In this document: one piece after another, positions 1-8,250 of the stretch | How positions within the stretch are numbered: the first letter of the stretch is position 1 | Layout of the letters: each line of letters starts with the position of its first letter | Source of the DNA: Streptomyces sp. NBC_00250 | Lineage (GTDB): Bacteria; Actinomycetota; Actinomycetes; Streptomycetales; Streptomycetaceae | NCBI RefSeq assembly: GCF_036192275.1 | Contig: NZ_CP108088.1 | Location: 4,279,501 to 4,343,500, forward strand | Direction: 5' to 3' | DNA: 64,000 nucleotides | Position numbers and translations under genes: made by a program | The notes under the pieces: model-generated | Told to the model about the DNA's origin: nothing | The model's input: only the letters and a program-made list of their open reading frames with translations | Database searches by the model: none

Positions 1-245
1 TTGTGCTCCAGCGCCTGGTCCACCACCTGCCGCAGCTCCGGCGCCGACTCCCGCTTCTCCACGAGCCCGTTGACGGCGGAGGCGGCCTGCACGGTGTAGC
101 GCGCGGCGCGCAGGGCCCGGGAGGTGTCGTCCATGCCGAAGCCGTGGTCACTGCCGTTCGCCGGGTCGAAGAGCGGCGTCAACCGCGCCTCGATGAAGGC
201 CGTGATCCGCTGAAACCGCTGCTCGATGTCCGTAACCGTATCCAT
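1..245 (-). CDS. Hypothetical protein, C-terminus off the window edge
   Basis: An open frame runs on the minus strand from an ATG at 243-245 to the left edge, giving 81 visible residues beginning MDTVTDIEQRF. The piece is a soluble, mostly helical sequence without signal peptide or membrane segment, and I do not recognise the family. It ends 10 bp downstream of the stop of the acetyltransferase gene, so the two are probably co-transcribed. The stop codon is outside the window, so length and function cannot be judged. Confidence 0.6.
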   Translation of the reverse strand, partial: MDTVTDIEQRFQRITAFIEARLTPLFDPANGSDHGFGMDDTSRALRAARYTVQAASAVNGLVEKRESAPELRQVVDQALEH

Positions 246-255
246 GACCCCTTTC

Positions 256-735
256 CTACACCCCCGCCCCACCCAGCTCCGCCAGCGCCCCGTCCGTCAG
301 CCGGTACACGGTCCACTCGTCCTGCGGGCGGGCGCCGAGGGACGCGTAGAAGTCGATCGACGGCTTGTTCCAGTTCAGTACGGACCACTCCAGGCGCTCG
401 TACCCGCGCTCGACGCAGATCCGGGCCAGTTCGGTGAGCAGCGCCTTGCCGTGGCCGCCGCCGCGCACCTCCGGACGGACGTACAGGTCCTCCAGGTAGA
501 TGCCGTGGACCCCGCGCCAGGTCGAGAAGTTGAGGAACCAGATCGCGAAGCCGACGACCTCGCCCGCCTCGGTCTCGGCGACGTGCGCGAAGGCGGCGGG
601 GCGGGCGCCGAAGAGGGCCTCGTGGAGCTGCTCCGGAGTCGTACGGACCTCGTCGAGGGCCTTCTCGTACTCCGCGAGGTCACGGACGAGGGAGTGGATG
701 ACGGGGACGTCGGCAGGCGTGGCTGTACGGATCAT
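256..735 (-). CDS. GNAT family N-acetyltransferase (diamine acetyltransferase-like)
   Basis: This 159-residue protein should transfer acetyl from acetyl-CoA to an amine. It starts MIRTATPADVP, the usual opening of the fold, and carries the acetyl-CoA loop as RGGGHGKALL after the strand YLEDLYVRPEV, followed by NKPSIDFYASLGA. The YLEDLYV core and the short length resemble the SSAT/PaiA branch (polyamine acetyltransferases), though the substrate is inference. I prefer the ATG at 735 to the longer frame reaching 798, because the extra residues run through the tandem repeat at 748-850 and are not conserved-looking. Downstream, 10 bp away, is the partial gene at 1-245. Confidence 0.85.
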   Translation of the reverse strand: MIRTATPADVPVIHSLVRDLAEYEKALDEVRTTPEQLHEALFGARPAAFAHVAETEAGEVVGFAIWFLNFSTWRGVHGIYLEDLYVRPEVRGGGHGKALLTELARICVERGYERLEWSVLNWNKPSIDFYASLGARPQDEWTVYRLTDGALAELGGAGV

Positions 736-747
736 GGGGCCAGCCTG

Positions 748-854
748 CCCCGCGCGGACCGGTCCTGGCCAGGAGGTTTCACCGGCCGGACCCCTCACCC
801 CCGCGCGGACCGGTCCTCGCCAAGAGGATTCACCGGGCCGGACCCCTCACCCCC
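748..854. repeat. Two tandem 51-52 bp copies carrying the kinase gene's stop region
   Basis: Unit one starts near 748 and unit two near 799, and the start of a third at 851 lies inside the kinase gene. On the minus strand each junction reads GCGGGGGTGAGGGGTCCGG, so the kinase stop codon (847-849) and its surroundings are repeated 52 bp downstream (795-797). The copies differ at a few bases, so they are old enough to have diverged slightly. Confidence 0.8.
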
Positions 855-1734
855 GCGCCGCCCGCAGGATCCGCGCCACCTCCACCTGCTCCGCGTCCAG
901 ACCCGGTTCCCCGTCCTCCACGTCCCACAGCCCGTTCTGCAGCACCCGCCCCAGCGTCCACGCCACCGCCCTCCCCCGGTCGCCGACGACCTCGGCGAGG
1001 AGGTCGAACCGCCACAGGAAGTCGTCGGGATCGAAGCGGTCCATCAGGGCCGGCAGCAGGTCGAAGCCCGGGTCGCCGGCGAGCGGCTTGGGGTCGATCG
1101 CCAGCCACGGTTCGCGCCCGGCCGCGAGGACATTGCCCAGGTGCAGGTCCCAGTGGAGGAGCCGGTCGCCCGCTTCGCCCGCCACCTCCCGTACGGCCGC
1201 CGCACAGTCACGCAGCACCGCCGCGTCGTCCGCGCCGAGGCGTGCGACCGCGTCCGGCACGTCCGCGAGCATCCCGGCCGCGATGTCGCCGAGCCGACGC
1301 AGCCCCTCCGGCGCGGGGACCGCCGTCAGCCGGGCGAGCAGTCCCGCCACGACGCCGAGCGCCTCCCGCGTGTCGCCGTGGGAGGTCAGCGGCCGGGCCT
1401 CGTCGAGCCGCTCCAGGAGCATCGTGCCCGTACCGGCGTCGTGGTCGAGGAGCCGCACCACACCGTCCCCGCCCCACGTGCGCAGACCGACGGGCTCCCC
1501 CTCGGTCTCGTCGTCGAGGATCTGCATCTTGAGCGCGGCCCGCGTGCCGTCCGCGACCCGCTCGACGGGCAGGACCAGGGAGGCCACCCCGTACATGGAG
1601 GGCCCCGTGACCCGCAGCCCCCACCGGTCGAGGAACTCCTCGGCCCGCTCCGGCAGCGCGGCGATGAACGCCCGCCCCGCCTCACCGTTGTACTTCGCCT
1701 GCGACGCCGCGAGTTCCTCGGGTACGTGAATCAC
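847..1734 (-). CDS. Aminoglycoside/hydroxyurea antibiotic resistance kinase family protein
   Basis: This 295-residue protein has the APH kinase-like fold. The catalytic loop is HWDLHLGN (residues 194-201, Brenner-type HxDxxxxN) and the metal-binding segment is DPKPLAGD (214-221). The ATP-binding Lys is probably in AALKMQ (66-71). This is the APH(6)/streptomycin phosphotransferase (StrB-like) branch, members of which phosphorylate streptomycin or hydroxyurea. Many chromosomal members have no proven substrate, so resistance is inference. It precedes the acetyltransferase gene in the same direction, separated by the tandem repeat at 748-854. Confidence 0.85.
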   Translation of the reverse strand: MIHVPEELAASQAKYNGEAGRAFIAALPERAEEFLDRWGLRVTGPSMYGVASLVLPVERVADGTRAALKMQILDDETEGEPVGLRTWGGDGVVRLLDHDAGTGTMLLERLDEARPLTSHGDTREALGVVAGLLARLTAVPAPEGLRRLGDIAAGMLADVPDAVARLGADDAAVLRDCAAAVREVAGEAGDRLLHWDLHLGNVLAAGREPWLAIDPKPLAGDPGFDLLPALMDRFDPDDFLWRFDLLAEVVGDRGRAVAWTLGRVLQNGLWDVEDGEPGLDAEQVEVARILRAARG

Positions 1735-1884
1735 CCCACGACCCTAGACAGCGGCGGCGCGCGGCGCCTTCGAGATTCGAGCCGCGTCGTACAGCGCCTC
1801 CCCGCCCTGCCGCCGAAGCACCCGTATCCACAGGGCCGGGGCCCCCGGTAACCTCCCGCCCACGCACCCGGAAGAGGGATACAC

Positions 1885-3273
1885 ATGAGTACGGTCAACG
1901 GCGGCATCTCGTTCTGGTACGCGCAGGACGGCGCCCCCGATCCCTGCGAACCGCTCCCCGGCGACACCACTGCCGACGTCTGCATCGTCGGCGGCGGCTA
2001 CACCGGCCTGTGGACCGCCTACTACCTCAAGAAGGCCGTCCCCTTCCTCAACATCACCGTCCTCGAAGCGAAGTTCTGCGGGTACGGGGCCTCCGGCCGC
2101 AACGGCGGCTGGCTCTACAACGGCATCGCCGGCCGCGACCGCTACGCCAAGCTCCACGGCCACGAGGCCGCCGTCCGCCTCCAGCAGGCGATGAACGACA
2201 CCGTCGGCGAGGTCCTCGACGTCTGCGAGACCGAGAAGATCGAGGCCGACCAGCACCGCGGCGGCGTCCTGGAAGTCGCCCTCTCCCCCGCCCAGCTCGC
2301 CCGCCTCAAGGAATTCCACGCCGCCGAGATCGCCTTCGGCGAGACCGACCGGGTCCTGTACGGAGCCCGCGAGACCGCCGACCGCATCCGCGTCACCGGC
2401 GCCGTCGGCTCCTCCTGGACCCCGCACGGCGCGCGCCTGCACCCGGTGAAGCTGGTGAAGGGCCTCGCGGCGGCCGTCGAGGCACTCGGCGTCACGATCC
2501 ACGAGTCGACCCCGGTCACCGAGATCGAACCGAAGCACGCGGTCACCCCGTACGGCACCGTCCGCGCCCCGTACATCCTGCGCTGCACCGAGGGCTTCAC
2601 GGCCTCCCTCGCGGGCCAGCGCCGCACCTGGCTGCCGATGAACTCCTCGATGATCGCCACCGAGCCGCTCACCGACGCCCAGTGGGAGTCGATCGGCTGG
2701 GACGGCCGCGAGACCCTCGGCGACATGGCGCACGCCTACATGTACGCCCAGCGCACCGCCGACGGCCGCATCGCACTCGGCGGCCGGGGAGTCCCTTACC
2801 GCTTCGGCTCGAGGACCGACAACGACGGTCGCACCCAGCCGCAGACGATCGAGGCCCTCCGCGACGTCCTGGTCCGCTTCTTCCCCCAGCTGGCAGGGGT
2901 ACGGGTGGACCACGCCTGGTCCGGCGTCCTCGGCGTCCCGCGCGACTGGTGCGCCACGGTCACCCTGGACCGCTCGACGGGCCTGGGCTGGGCAGGCGGC
3001 TACGTGGGCTCGGGCGTCGCCACGGCCAACCTCGCGGCCCGCACGCTCCGCGACCTCATCCAGCAGGACTCGGGCCAGTCGGGCCCGACCGACCTCACCG
3101 CCCTCCCCTGGGTGAACCACAAGGTCCGCAAGTGGGAACCGGAGCCGCTGCGCTGGCTGGGAGTCCAGACGATGTACGCGGCCTTCCGGGGCGCGGACCG
3201 CCGCGAGGCGACGGGCCACGCGGCGAAGACGGACAGGGTGGCGGTCCTGGCGAACCGCCTGAGCGGCCGCTGA
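1885..3273 (+). CDS. FAD-dependent oxidoreductase (DAO/GlpD-like amine oxidase)
   Basis: This 462-residue protein begins with a substrate-side segment and then a dinucleotide-binding motif, DVCIVGGGYTGLWTAYYL (about residues 31-48), the FAD fold of the DAO family. GYGASGRNGGW follows, a motif typical of gamma-glutamylputrescine oxidase and related amine or amino acid oxidases. The C-terminal half contains the second FAD-contact region WAGGYVGSGVATANLAAR. The expected chemistry is oxidative deamination of a small amine, with hydrogen peroxide as by-product. The start ATG at 1885 has AGAGGGAT upstream. The gene stands alone, facing the Mrr-TerD gene, with a tandem repeat and a terminator between them. 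Confidence 0.85.
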   Translation: MSTVNGGISFWYAQDGAPDPCEPLPGDTTADVCIVGGGYTGLWTAYYLKKAVPFLNITVLEAKFCGYGASGRNGGWLYNGIAGRDRYAKLHGHEAAVRLQQAMNDTVGEVLDVCETEKIEADQHRGGVLEVALSPAQLARLKEFHAAEIAFGETDRVLYGARETADRIRVTGAVGSSWTPHGARLHPVKLVKGLAAAVEALGVTIHESTPVTEIEPKHAVTPYGTVRAPYILRCTEGFTASLAGQRRTWLPMNSSMIATEPLTDAQWESIGWDGRETLGDMAHAYMYAQRTADGRIALGGRGVPYRFGSRTDNDGRTQPQTIEALRDVLVRFFPQLAGVRVDHAWSGVLGVPRDWCATVTLDRSTGLGWAGGYVGSGVATANLAARTLRDLIQQDSGQSGPTDLTALPWVNHKVRKWEPEPLRWLGVQTMYAAFRGADRREATGHAAKTDRVAVLANRLSGR

Positions 3274-3405
3274 CGGCAGGAACCTCGGAGGCCGCTGACG
3301 GGAGGGACCTCGGCGACTGCCGGCGGCAGGAACCTCGGCGACTGCCGGCGGCAGGAACCTCGTCGGCTGCCGGCGGGAGGAGCCTCGTCGGCTGCCGGCG
3401 GGAGG
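3265..3405. repeat. Five and a half tandem 25-bp copies of the oxidoreductase gene tail
   Basis: The segment GGCCGCTGACGGCAGGAACC spans the oxidoreductase stop codon (TGA 3271-3273) and is repeated with a 25-bp period; the core ACCTCGG recurs at 3282, 3307, 3332, 3357 and, degenerated, 3382. The second copy also retains CGCTGA. Later copies change to ACTGCCGGCGG. Confidence 0.85.
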
Positions 3406-3434
3406 GAGGGGAGCGCGGGACGCTCCCCTCCCTC
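3402..3434. terminator. Bidirectional stem-loop terminator between convergent genes
   Basis: A perfect 14-bp inverted repeat (3402-3415 with 3421-3434) closes a CGGGA loop. It sits between the ends of the oxidoreductase gene (plus) and the Mrr-TerD gene (minus), so it can serve both. There is no T-tract, as is usual in Streptomyces. Confidence 0.7.
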
Positions 3435-3447
3435 TCCCTCTGTCGGC

Positions 3448-5532
3448 TCACTCCACTTCGATACCGAAGTCCCCGACGAGCTCCTCCAGCCCGCCCTGAT
3501 ACCCCTTGCCGCCCAGGACGAAGTCCCAGTCGCCGCCGGCGCGCCGACGGAAGGACCCGAGGACGAGCGCGGTCTCACCGGGCCGCCCGTCGGAGACGAC
3601 GAGCCGGTCGAGCTCGGTGCCGGAGTCGTCGCGCAGCCGGATGCCGGCGTCGGTGAACCCGCCGAGATCGGCGTCCGGATTCACCTCGGGGTCGACGGCT
3701 GCGACGAGCACGAGCCGGTCGGCGGACGCCGGCAACGCGTCGAAGCCGACGCGGACGGCGGCCCGGTCGCCGGGCGGGGTGGCGACCATGGCGACGGAAC
3801 CGTCGGGTGTGGAGGGGTTGTTGAAGAAGACGAACCACTCGTCGCCGAGAACCCGCTGACCGGAGCAGACGAGCGCGCAGACGTCGAGCGAGGCGGACCC
3901 GGCCCAGTCCATCCCGAGCAGGTTGAAGTCGTCGTCGGCCTCGGCCGTGGGTCCGACGGGAGCGGGCGCGGGTGTCGCCGCGGGTCCCAACCGCCCCCGG
4001 AGCCCGTGCTGATGCAGCAGATCGACGAGCTCCGTCCCGGAGATGAGGGTCAGCGGCTTGCCGTTGGCGAAGGTGTAGGAGCCGGGCCCGAACCCTGAAG
4101 TGGTGACGAGAACACCCTTGTTGGCACCGGCGCCCTGCACGGTCCCGAAGAGGTCGCGTACGGCGGAGGGAGGGACCGTGTTCCGGTACCGCTTGACCTG
4201 GACGAGGATGGATCCGCCGCTGATGGGATCGGGGTCGAGGGCCTCGACGTCCACGCCACCGTCGTTGGACCGACGGGTGGTGACGGCCTGAAGCCCCCGC
4301 GCACGGAAGAGCTCGGCGACGAGCCCCTCGAAAGCGATGGGATCCATGGCGAGCAGATCGGGCTCCTCCCCGTCCCCCTGCACGACGACGTCGGCCCCGA
4401 CCTGCTCAGGGGTCAGCAGCGGCGCGACGGCGACCCGCTCGTCGGGCTTGGCGGACAGCTTCCCGGAAAGCGCGCCGGTCAGGCACTCCACAGCGCCGAC
4501 GAACTCCAGGTTCAGCCGCTCGAAGCCGCCCCGCTCCACGACCACGGAGGCGACGCACACCCGCGAGGCCAGCCCGGTGGCGGGATCGACGCCCCCCACG
4601 TACCCGTTGAGCGCAACCCTCCCCAGGGCACCGAACCGATCGGCGGCGAAAAGCTCCCGTACGACGAGAAGCACGCTCTGCGCGAGCACGTCCCGGTAGA
4701 GGGCCCGCCGCTGGGTGACGGGCCGGGGGACTTCCTTCTCCTGATCGGTACTGGGCAGGTATTTGACGCCCTTGGCCTCGGGCACGATGTCGTACCCGGG
4801 CAGGTCCCAGTCGAGAACGAGGCCGCGCCCGCCCCGGTCGTAGGCGGCGGACACCTCGCGGGGAAAGCCCTCGGGCCACCCGGCGGAGGAGAAGAGCACG
4901 GCCGAGAAGAACTCGACGACGGTCTCGGGATCCCCGCTCGTGAGGGCGGCCTCGGTCCCGGCGACCCCACTGTTGTGCGCACGAATCTCGGCAAGCCGGT
5001 CCGCGGCCCACTCGTCGTACGCCCTCCGGTAGGCGGCCAACTGCTCGACCCGCCGGGCCTCGGCGGCCTGAGCCGCGTACCAGTCCCGCTCGAACCGGGC
5101 GCGCGCGTCCCGCTCGGCCTGGGCACGCCCGGAAGCCGTCCAGGCGGCCTCGGGCTGATAGAACCGCTGATCCGGCATGGGTACGGGCTCGCCCAAGGGC
5201 CCGGGCGAGAACGGCTCGACGTCCTCCCCGCGCCGCAAGGCCTCGACGCTGAAGGCGGGCGCCCGACACCCGGCGGCCAGCAAGCCCTCCAACACCCGCA
5301 CCCGAGCGTCCAACTCCTGGGTACGCCGCAGAGCATCGGCGTCCCGCTGCTGCCGATAGGCGGCCCGCTGCTCCCGCTGCATCCGGGCGACATCCCGCTC
5401 GTGAGCCCGCTGCACGCGCTCGGCGTCCCGCTGCTGCCGCAGCACGGCCTGATGCTGCCCCTCCCGCTGCCGCTGAGCCACCCGCTGCTGCTCGGCCCAC
5501 ACCCCGATAGGCCCCCCGGCCCGCCGACTCAT
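3448..5532 (-). CDS. Coiled-coil / Mrr-like restriction endonuclease / TerD fusion protein
   Basis: This 694-residue protein has at least three parts. Residues about 12-82 and 137-187 are Arg/Gln/Glu/Ala-rich heptad-like helices, probably coiled coil. Residues about 397-507 form an Mrr-type PD-(D/E)XK nuclease: DPIAFEGLVAELF, then NDGGVDVEAL with the metal-binding Asp near 428, then LVQVKRYR with the QxK pair near 445-447. Residues about 533-694 match TerD (DFNLLGMDWAGSASLDVCAL), a calcium-binding stress domain seen in tellurite resistance and phage-response operons. The ATG at 5532 follows GGGGAGGGT and is preferred over the longer frame starting at 5676. The fusion suggests DNA cleavage controlled by a stress or ligand signal; that role is inference. 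Confidence 0.85.
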   Translation of the reverse strand: MSRRAGGPIGVWAEQQRVAQRQREGQHQAVLRQQRDAERVQRAHERDVARMQREQRAAYRQQRDADALRRTQELDARVRVLEGLLAAGCRAPAFSVEALRRGEDVEPFSPGPLGEPVPMPDQRFYQPEAAWTASGRAQAERDARARFERDWYAAQAAEARRVEQLAAYRRAYDEWAADRLAEIRAHNSGVAGTEAALTSGDPETVVEFFSAVLFSSAGWPEGFPREVSAAYDRGGRGLVLDWDLPGYDIVPEAKGVKYLPSTDQEKEVPRPVTQRRALYRDVLAQSVLLVVRELFAADRFGALGRVALNGYVGGVDPATGLASRVCVASVVVERGGFERLNLEFVGAVECLTGALSGKLSAKPDERVAVAPLLTPEQVGADVVVQGDGEEPDLLAMDPIAFEGLVAELFRARGLQAVTTRRSNDGGVDVEALDPDPISGGSILVQVKRYRNTVPPSAVRDLFGTVQGAGANKGVLVTTSGFGPGSYTFANGKPLTLISGTELVDLLHQHGLRGRLGPAATPAPAPVGPTAEADDDFNLLGMDWAGSASLDVCALVCSGQRVLGDEWFVFFNNPSTPDGSVAMVATPPGDRAAVRVGFDALPASADRLVLVAAVDPEVNPDADLGGFTDAGIRLRDDSGTELDRLVVSDGRPGETALVLGSFRRRAGGDWDFVLGGKGYQGGLEELVGDFGIEVE

Positions 5533-5964
5533 CCGCCACACCCTCCCCGACAACACCCCACGCCACCGACAAACCCCCGTGACGAACAAGTGTCGCGGAC
5601 CGACAAGCCCCGGAACACAAGAACGCCGGACCAAGGCCCTGTTGATGCCGCAAGGTGCGTGTAAGACGCTGTCCACCTGAGCTCACGCGAGGTCAGAGGC
5701 AGCAGACGGCAGACGGCAGACGGCAGACGGCAACCGAGCTGGGGGCCCCCATGGACCAAGTAGGAGCGGCTGAACCGCTCACCGCCGGCGGGAGCGACGA
5801 CGACCGCCAGGGCGGCGGGCGCGGTCTGTGCCGCACGCCGTGGCCGCCACGCGGCACAGCGCCTCCACGGCGCCCTGGAGGCGAAGCATCACCCCTGGCC
5901 TCACGTCCGTCGTCGTTCTGAGCGATCGCCCCATTCAGACATGTCCCCACCCAGGAGGCGTAAA
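5533..5964. other. Divergent intergenic region with a heptamer repeat
   Basis: These 432 bases separate the divergent Mrr-TerD and RelA/SpoT genes and must hold both promoters. Four perfect tandem copies of GCAGACG lie at 5702-5729, followed by a diverged fifth. A short open frame from ATG 5751 to 5921 has no clear ribosome site and its composition looks like random GC-rich translation. I see no RNA gene. Confidence 0.5.
5702..5729. repeat. 4x GCAGACG tandem heptamer
   Basis: Four head-to-tail perfect copies of GCAGACG start at 5702, 5709, 5716 and 5723, then decay to GCAACCG. Position between two divergent genes leaves open a promoter-spacing or operator role. No partner element was seen. 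Confidence 0.85.
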
Positions 5965-5967
5965 TTG
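5953..5967 (+). promoter_or_regulatory. Shine-Dalgarno that selects a TTG start
   Basis: A perfect AGGAGG (5953-5958) is followed by six bases and then TTG (5965-5967), in frame with the RelA/SpoT gene. An upstream ATG at 5941 would place this ribosome site inside the coding sequence and has no ribosome site of its own, so TTG is the better start. Confidence 0.75.
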
Positions 5968-7365
5968 CCGAATGAGCTTCCCTTTTCCTATCAAGAATTC
6001 AGCGACTGGTACGACGCACACAAGAGGAAGTACCTCGACACCGCCAAGGACGCTGCCGCACGAGCGTTATCCGAATACCTGGAAGACAAACTCAGCGAGA
6101 TGGAGGGCGCTCGCGTCAGGATCACCGGCAGGCGAGTCAAGAGCAAGGCTCGGACATGGAGAAAGCTCAACCTGCCGAAGTACCGCGATTCGATCAACCG
6201 CTTGGACGAGATTCCACAGATCATCGACGATCTCGTCGGACTCCGCATCACGTGCAACAACCAATCGGACGTCATCCGGGTGATGAGGCTGGTCGAGGCC
6301 CTTCCGGTCGCCGACGGGACCTTCGAATCCGTCCTCACCCAGGAGGCCGACTCCTGGAAGAACTACTCCGACGACCCCAAGCCCAGCGGCTACCGCGCGG
6401 TCCACGTCAACCTGCTGACCGCGATTCCCCTGAGCGTCGACTGGCACCTCGTGACGTGCGAATTGCAGGTCAGGACCCTCCTGCAGGACGGCTGGGGAGA
6501 ACTGACGCACGAGGACACCTACAAGCCGGGCAGCGAGCCGCCCGTACTGGTGCGAACGCTCAGCAGGCGGATGGCCGACCTGCTCGCCGCGGTGGACGAC
6601 ATCGCGCAGGACTTGCGAGAAGAGTTGGATCGACTCTCCGTCGCGGCCATCGACGAGCCCACGGAAGCCGCATCGATAGCATTGCAGCTGGTCCCGGAAG
6701 AGATCCCGGCAGAAGCCAGAAGCGAGGCGGGATCGCAGGAGGCCGCCACGCGGTACCTGCGGGAACGCCTGGACAACCTGAATCGCCCGATCGATCTCGC
6801 GAGCCTGGCCTGGGAGCTCCAGCGCGAATTCGGGCAGGAGGTCAGCCAGGGCTGGTTCGGATTCCATTCGTTCAAATCACTCGTCCGGGCATCGTCGCGC
6901 GGAGTGACGATCACGGATCGGCCGCCGGCCTACGTCATGCCCGCCGATTTCGTGGCATCGGCCGCGGCGGGTTCGATCGCACCCACGAACATTCCACGGG
7001 CGGCACGCACCCTCAAAGAGATCGACAAGAACTTCCCGCTCGTCAGCGAAGAGCAGCTCGACGCCGCCTACGAGAGGCTGGCTCGCGCATCCGAGGAAGC
7101 CGACTGGACCGAGTCGATCACGGAACTCTCCCGGGTCAACGACTTGACTCGTCGAGCACGTCAGCTCGACTCCACGCTCCCTTCCGTTTCGAGGCCCCAT
7201 CTGGACTACATCGCGAAGGCCCTTCTCTTCTCCAAGAATCTACGCGGCCCTCTGACGACGGATCAGATCAAGGGCATCTACTCCACCTTCATCGTCAAGC
7301 GGATCGAGAGCGTCGTGGCCCTCGAAGAAGAAGAGCGGCAGGCCTTGCTGGCCTGGCTGACGTAG
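5965..7365 (+). CDS. RelA/SpoT-domain nucleotidyltransferase fused to OST-HTH/LOTUS domain
   Basis: This 466-residue protein looks like an alarmone synthetase. The RelA/SpoT domain shows DLVGLRI (residues 89-95), GYRAVHV (142-148, the G-loop whose Tyr stacks on the acceptor base), and ELQVRTLLQDGWGELTHED (166-184, with the Glu and Gln of the synthetase site). No HD hydrolase domain precedes it. Residues about 275-326 (PIDLASLAWELQREFG, then WFGFHSFKSL, ending PPAYVMP) resemble an OST-HTH/LOTUS domain, normally an RNA-binding fold. The C-terminal 140 residues are helical and unrecognised. The TTG start is chosen because of the AGGAGG site. Codon use is less GC3-biased than in the neighbours, which hints at transfer. 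Product and target (ppGpp, pyrophosphorylated tRNA or other) are unknown. Confidence 0.8.
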   Translation: MPNELPFSYQEFSDWYDAHKRKYLDTAKDAAARALSEYLEDKLSEMEGARVRITGRRVKSKARTWRKLNLPKYRDSINRLDEIPQIIDDLVGLRITCNNQSDVIRVMRLVEALPVADGTFESVLTQEADSWKNYSDDPKPSGYRAVHVNLLTAIPLSVDWHLVTCELQVRTLLQDGWGELTHEDTYKPGSEPPVLVRTLSRRMADLLAAVDDIAQDLREELDRLSVAAIDEPTEAASIALQLVPEEIPAEARSEAGSQEAATRYLRERLDNLNRPIDLASLAWELQREFGQEVSQGWFGFHSFKSLVRASSRGVTITDRPPAYVMPADFVASAAAGSIAPTNIPRAARTLKEIDKNFPLVSEEQLDAAYERLARASEEADWTESITELSRVNDLTRRARQLDSTLPSVSRPHLDYIAKALLFSKNLRGPLTTDQIKGIYSTFIVKRIESVVALEEEERQALLAWLT

Positions 7366-7403
7366 CCCGGCCGGGGAGCAGCTGAGGCCGGCACCGCCGC
7401 CGA

Positions 7404-7440
7404 CGCCACCCACAGGGGCCGAAACCCCCTGTGGGTGGCG
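7404..7440 (+). terminator. Stem-loop terminator after the RelA/SpoT gene
   Basis: A perfect 15-bp inverted repeat (7404-7418 with 7426-7440) with a 7-base loop lies 38 bp after the stop codon of the RelA/SpoT gene and separates it from the kinase gene. Confidence 0.8.
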
Positions 7441-7542
7441 AACCTTCACGAGCGGGCCAAGCCGGGTGAGGACACGGAGGACCGCCCGGCCGTTCATGAT
7501 CGACTGGTGGACACCGGCGTCGGGACCCGACAGGATCAGTGG

Positions 7543-8163
7543 ATGTCGAGGTGTGAACGGCCGTTGGTGGTCGCCGTATGCGGGTCCCCGGGGGCCGGAA
7601 AGACCACCGTCGCCGGAGCGACGGCGCGCCACCTAGGGGTGCCGTTCCTGACCCGGGACGAGATCAAGGCCGGCCTCGGGCTGTCCTCCGCTTCCGTGGC
7701 CGAGGACGATGGTGTTCAGCTCACCCCGGACTTCCACATCGCCGGCGGCCCACTGAGCCTCCGCGCCGAGTCCGTCATGGTCGACACGGCCCGGCTCCTC
7801 GCCTCCTCAGGGCTGAGCTTCGTCGTGGAATCCTCCGTCTTGTCGCGCAAGCTGCTGGACACACTCCGCGCATGTGACGCCCAGGTGCTCGCAGTTCACG
7901 TCGTGGCCCGCGACTCGGTGATCGCCGAGCGCCTCCGCGCCCGCGCGGCCAGAGGCGGGGCAGTCGACCGACAGCTCGCCGCTCAGTTCCAGCGAGGCGA
8001 GATGAAGCCGTCGATCTTCGCTCCGCCTGCGGAAGCCGACGCCATCGTCGAAGTCGAGACCTCAAGCGATGGCGCCCCGGACATCGACCCCATCGAGGCA
8101 GCCGTCGTCACCCTGCTTCGGGTACGAGATGCAGCCTCACCATCTCTCAGTGGAACAGGGTGA
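7543..8163 (+). CDS. P-loop kinase, AAA/zeta-toxin-like superfamily
   Basis: This 206-residue protein has a Walker A motif GSPGAGKTT at residues 14-22, immediately after the first strand, then TRDEIKAGL, an acceptor-site segment resembling that of small-molecule and nucleotide kinases (shikimate, chloramphenicol or zeta toxin kinases). A lid-like region with several Arg (ERLRARAARGG) lies in the second half. I chose the ATG at 7543 because the protein fold starts there; the longer frame from 7435 runs through the preceding terminator. It probably phosphorylates a small molecule; the substrate is unknown. It follows the RelA/SpoT gene on the same strand but behind a strong terminator. Confidence 0.75.
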   Translation: MSRCERPLVVAVCGSPGAGKTTVAGATARHLGVPFLTRDEIKAGLGLSSASVAEDDGVQLTPDFHIAGGPLSLRAESVMVDTARLLASSGLSFVVESSVLSRKLLDTLRACDAQVLAVHVVARDSVIAERLRARAARGGAVDRQLAAQFQRGEMKPSIFAPPAEADAIVEVETSSDGAPDIDPIEAAVVTLLRVRDAASPSLSGTG

Positions 8164-8250
8164 CGTGGGAGCACCGACCCGGCGCCTGCACGCCGGCCCT
8201 GCCCCGGATCAGCACGACGGCCGCAGCGGCTGAACCTGCCGATCAAGCTG

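Noticed and set aside
226..1851. 541-codon plus-strand open frame
   Set aside because: Antisense shadow of the acetyltransferase and kinase genes, without a recognisable domain.
1744..3219. 491-codon minus-strand open frame
   Set aside because: Antisense to the FAD oxidoreductase gene and of shadow composition.
3265..3405. CRISPR-like periodicity of 25 bp
   Set aside because: The units are head-to-tail with no unique spacers, so this is a simple tandem repeat.
5655..5921. 88-codon frame in the divergent intergenic region
   Set aside because: No ribosome site, covers the GCAGACG repeat, and random GC-rich composition.
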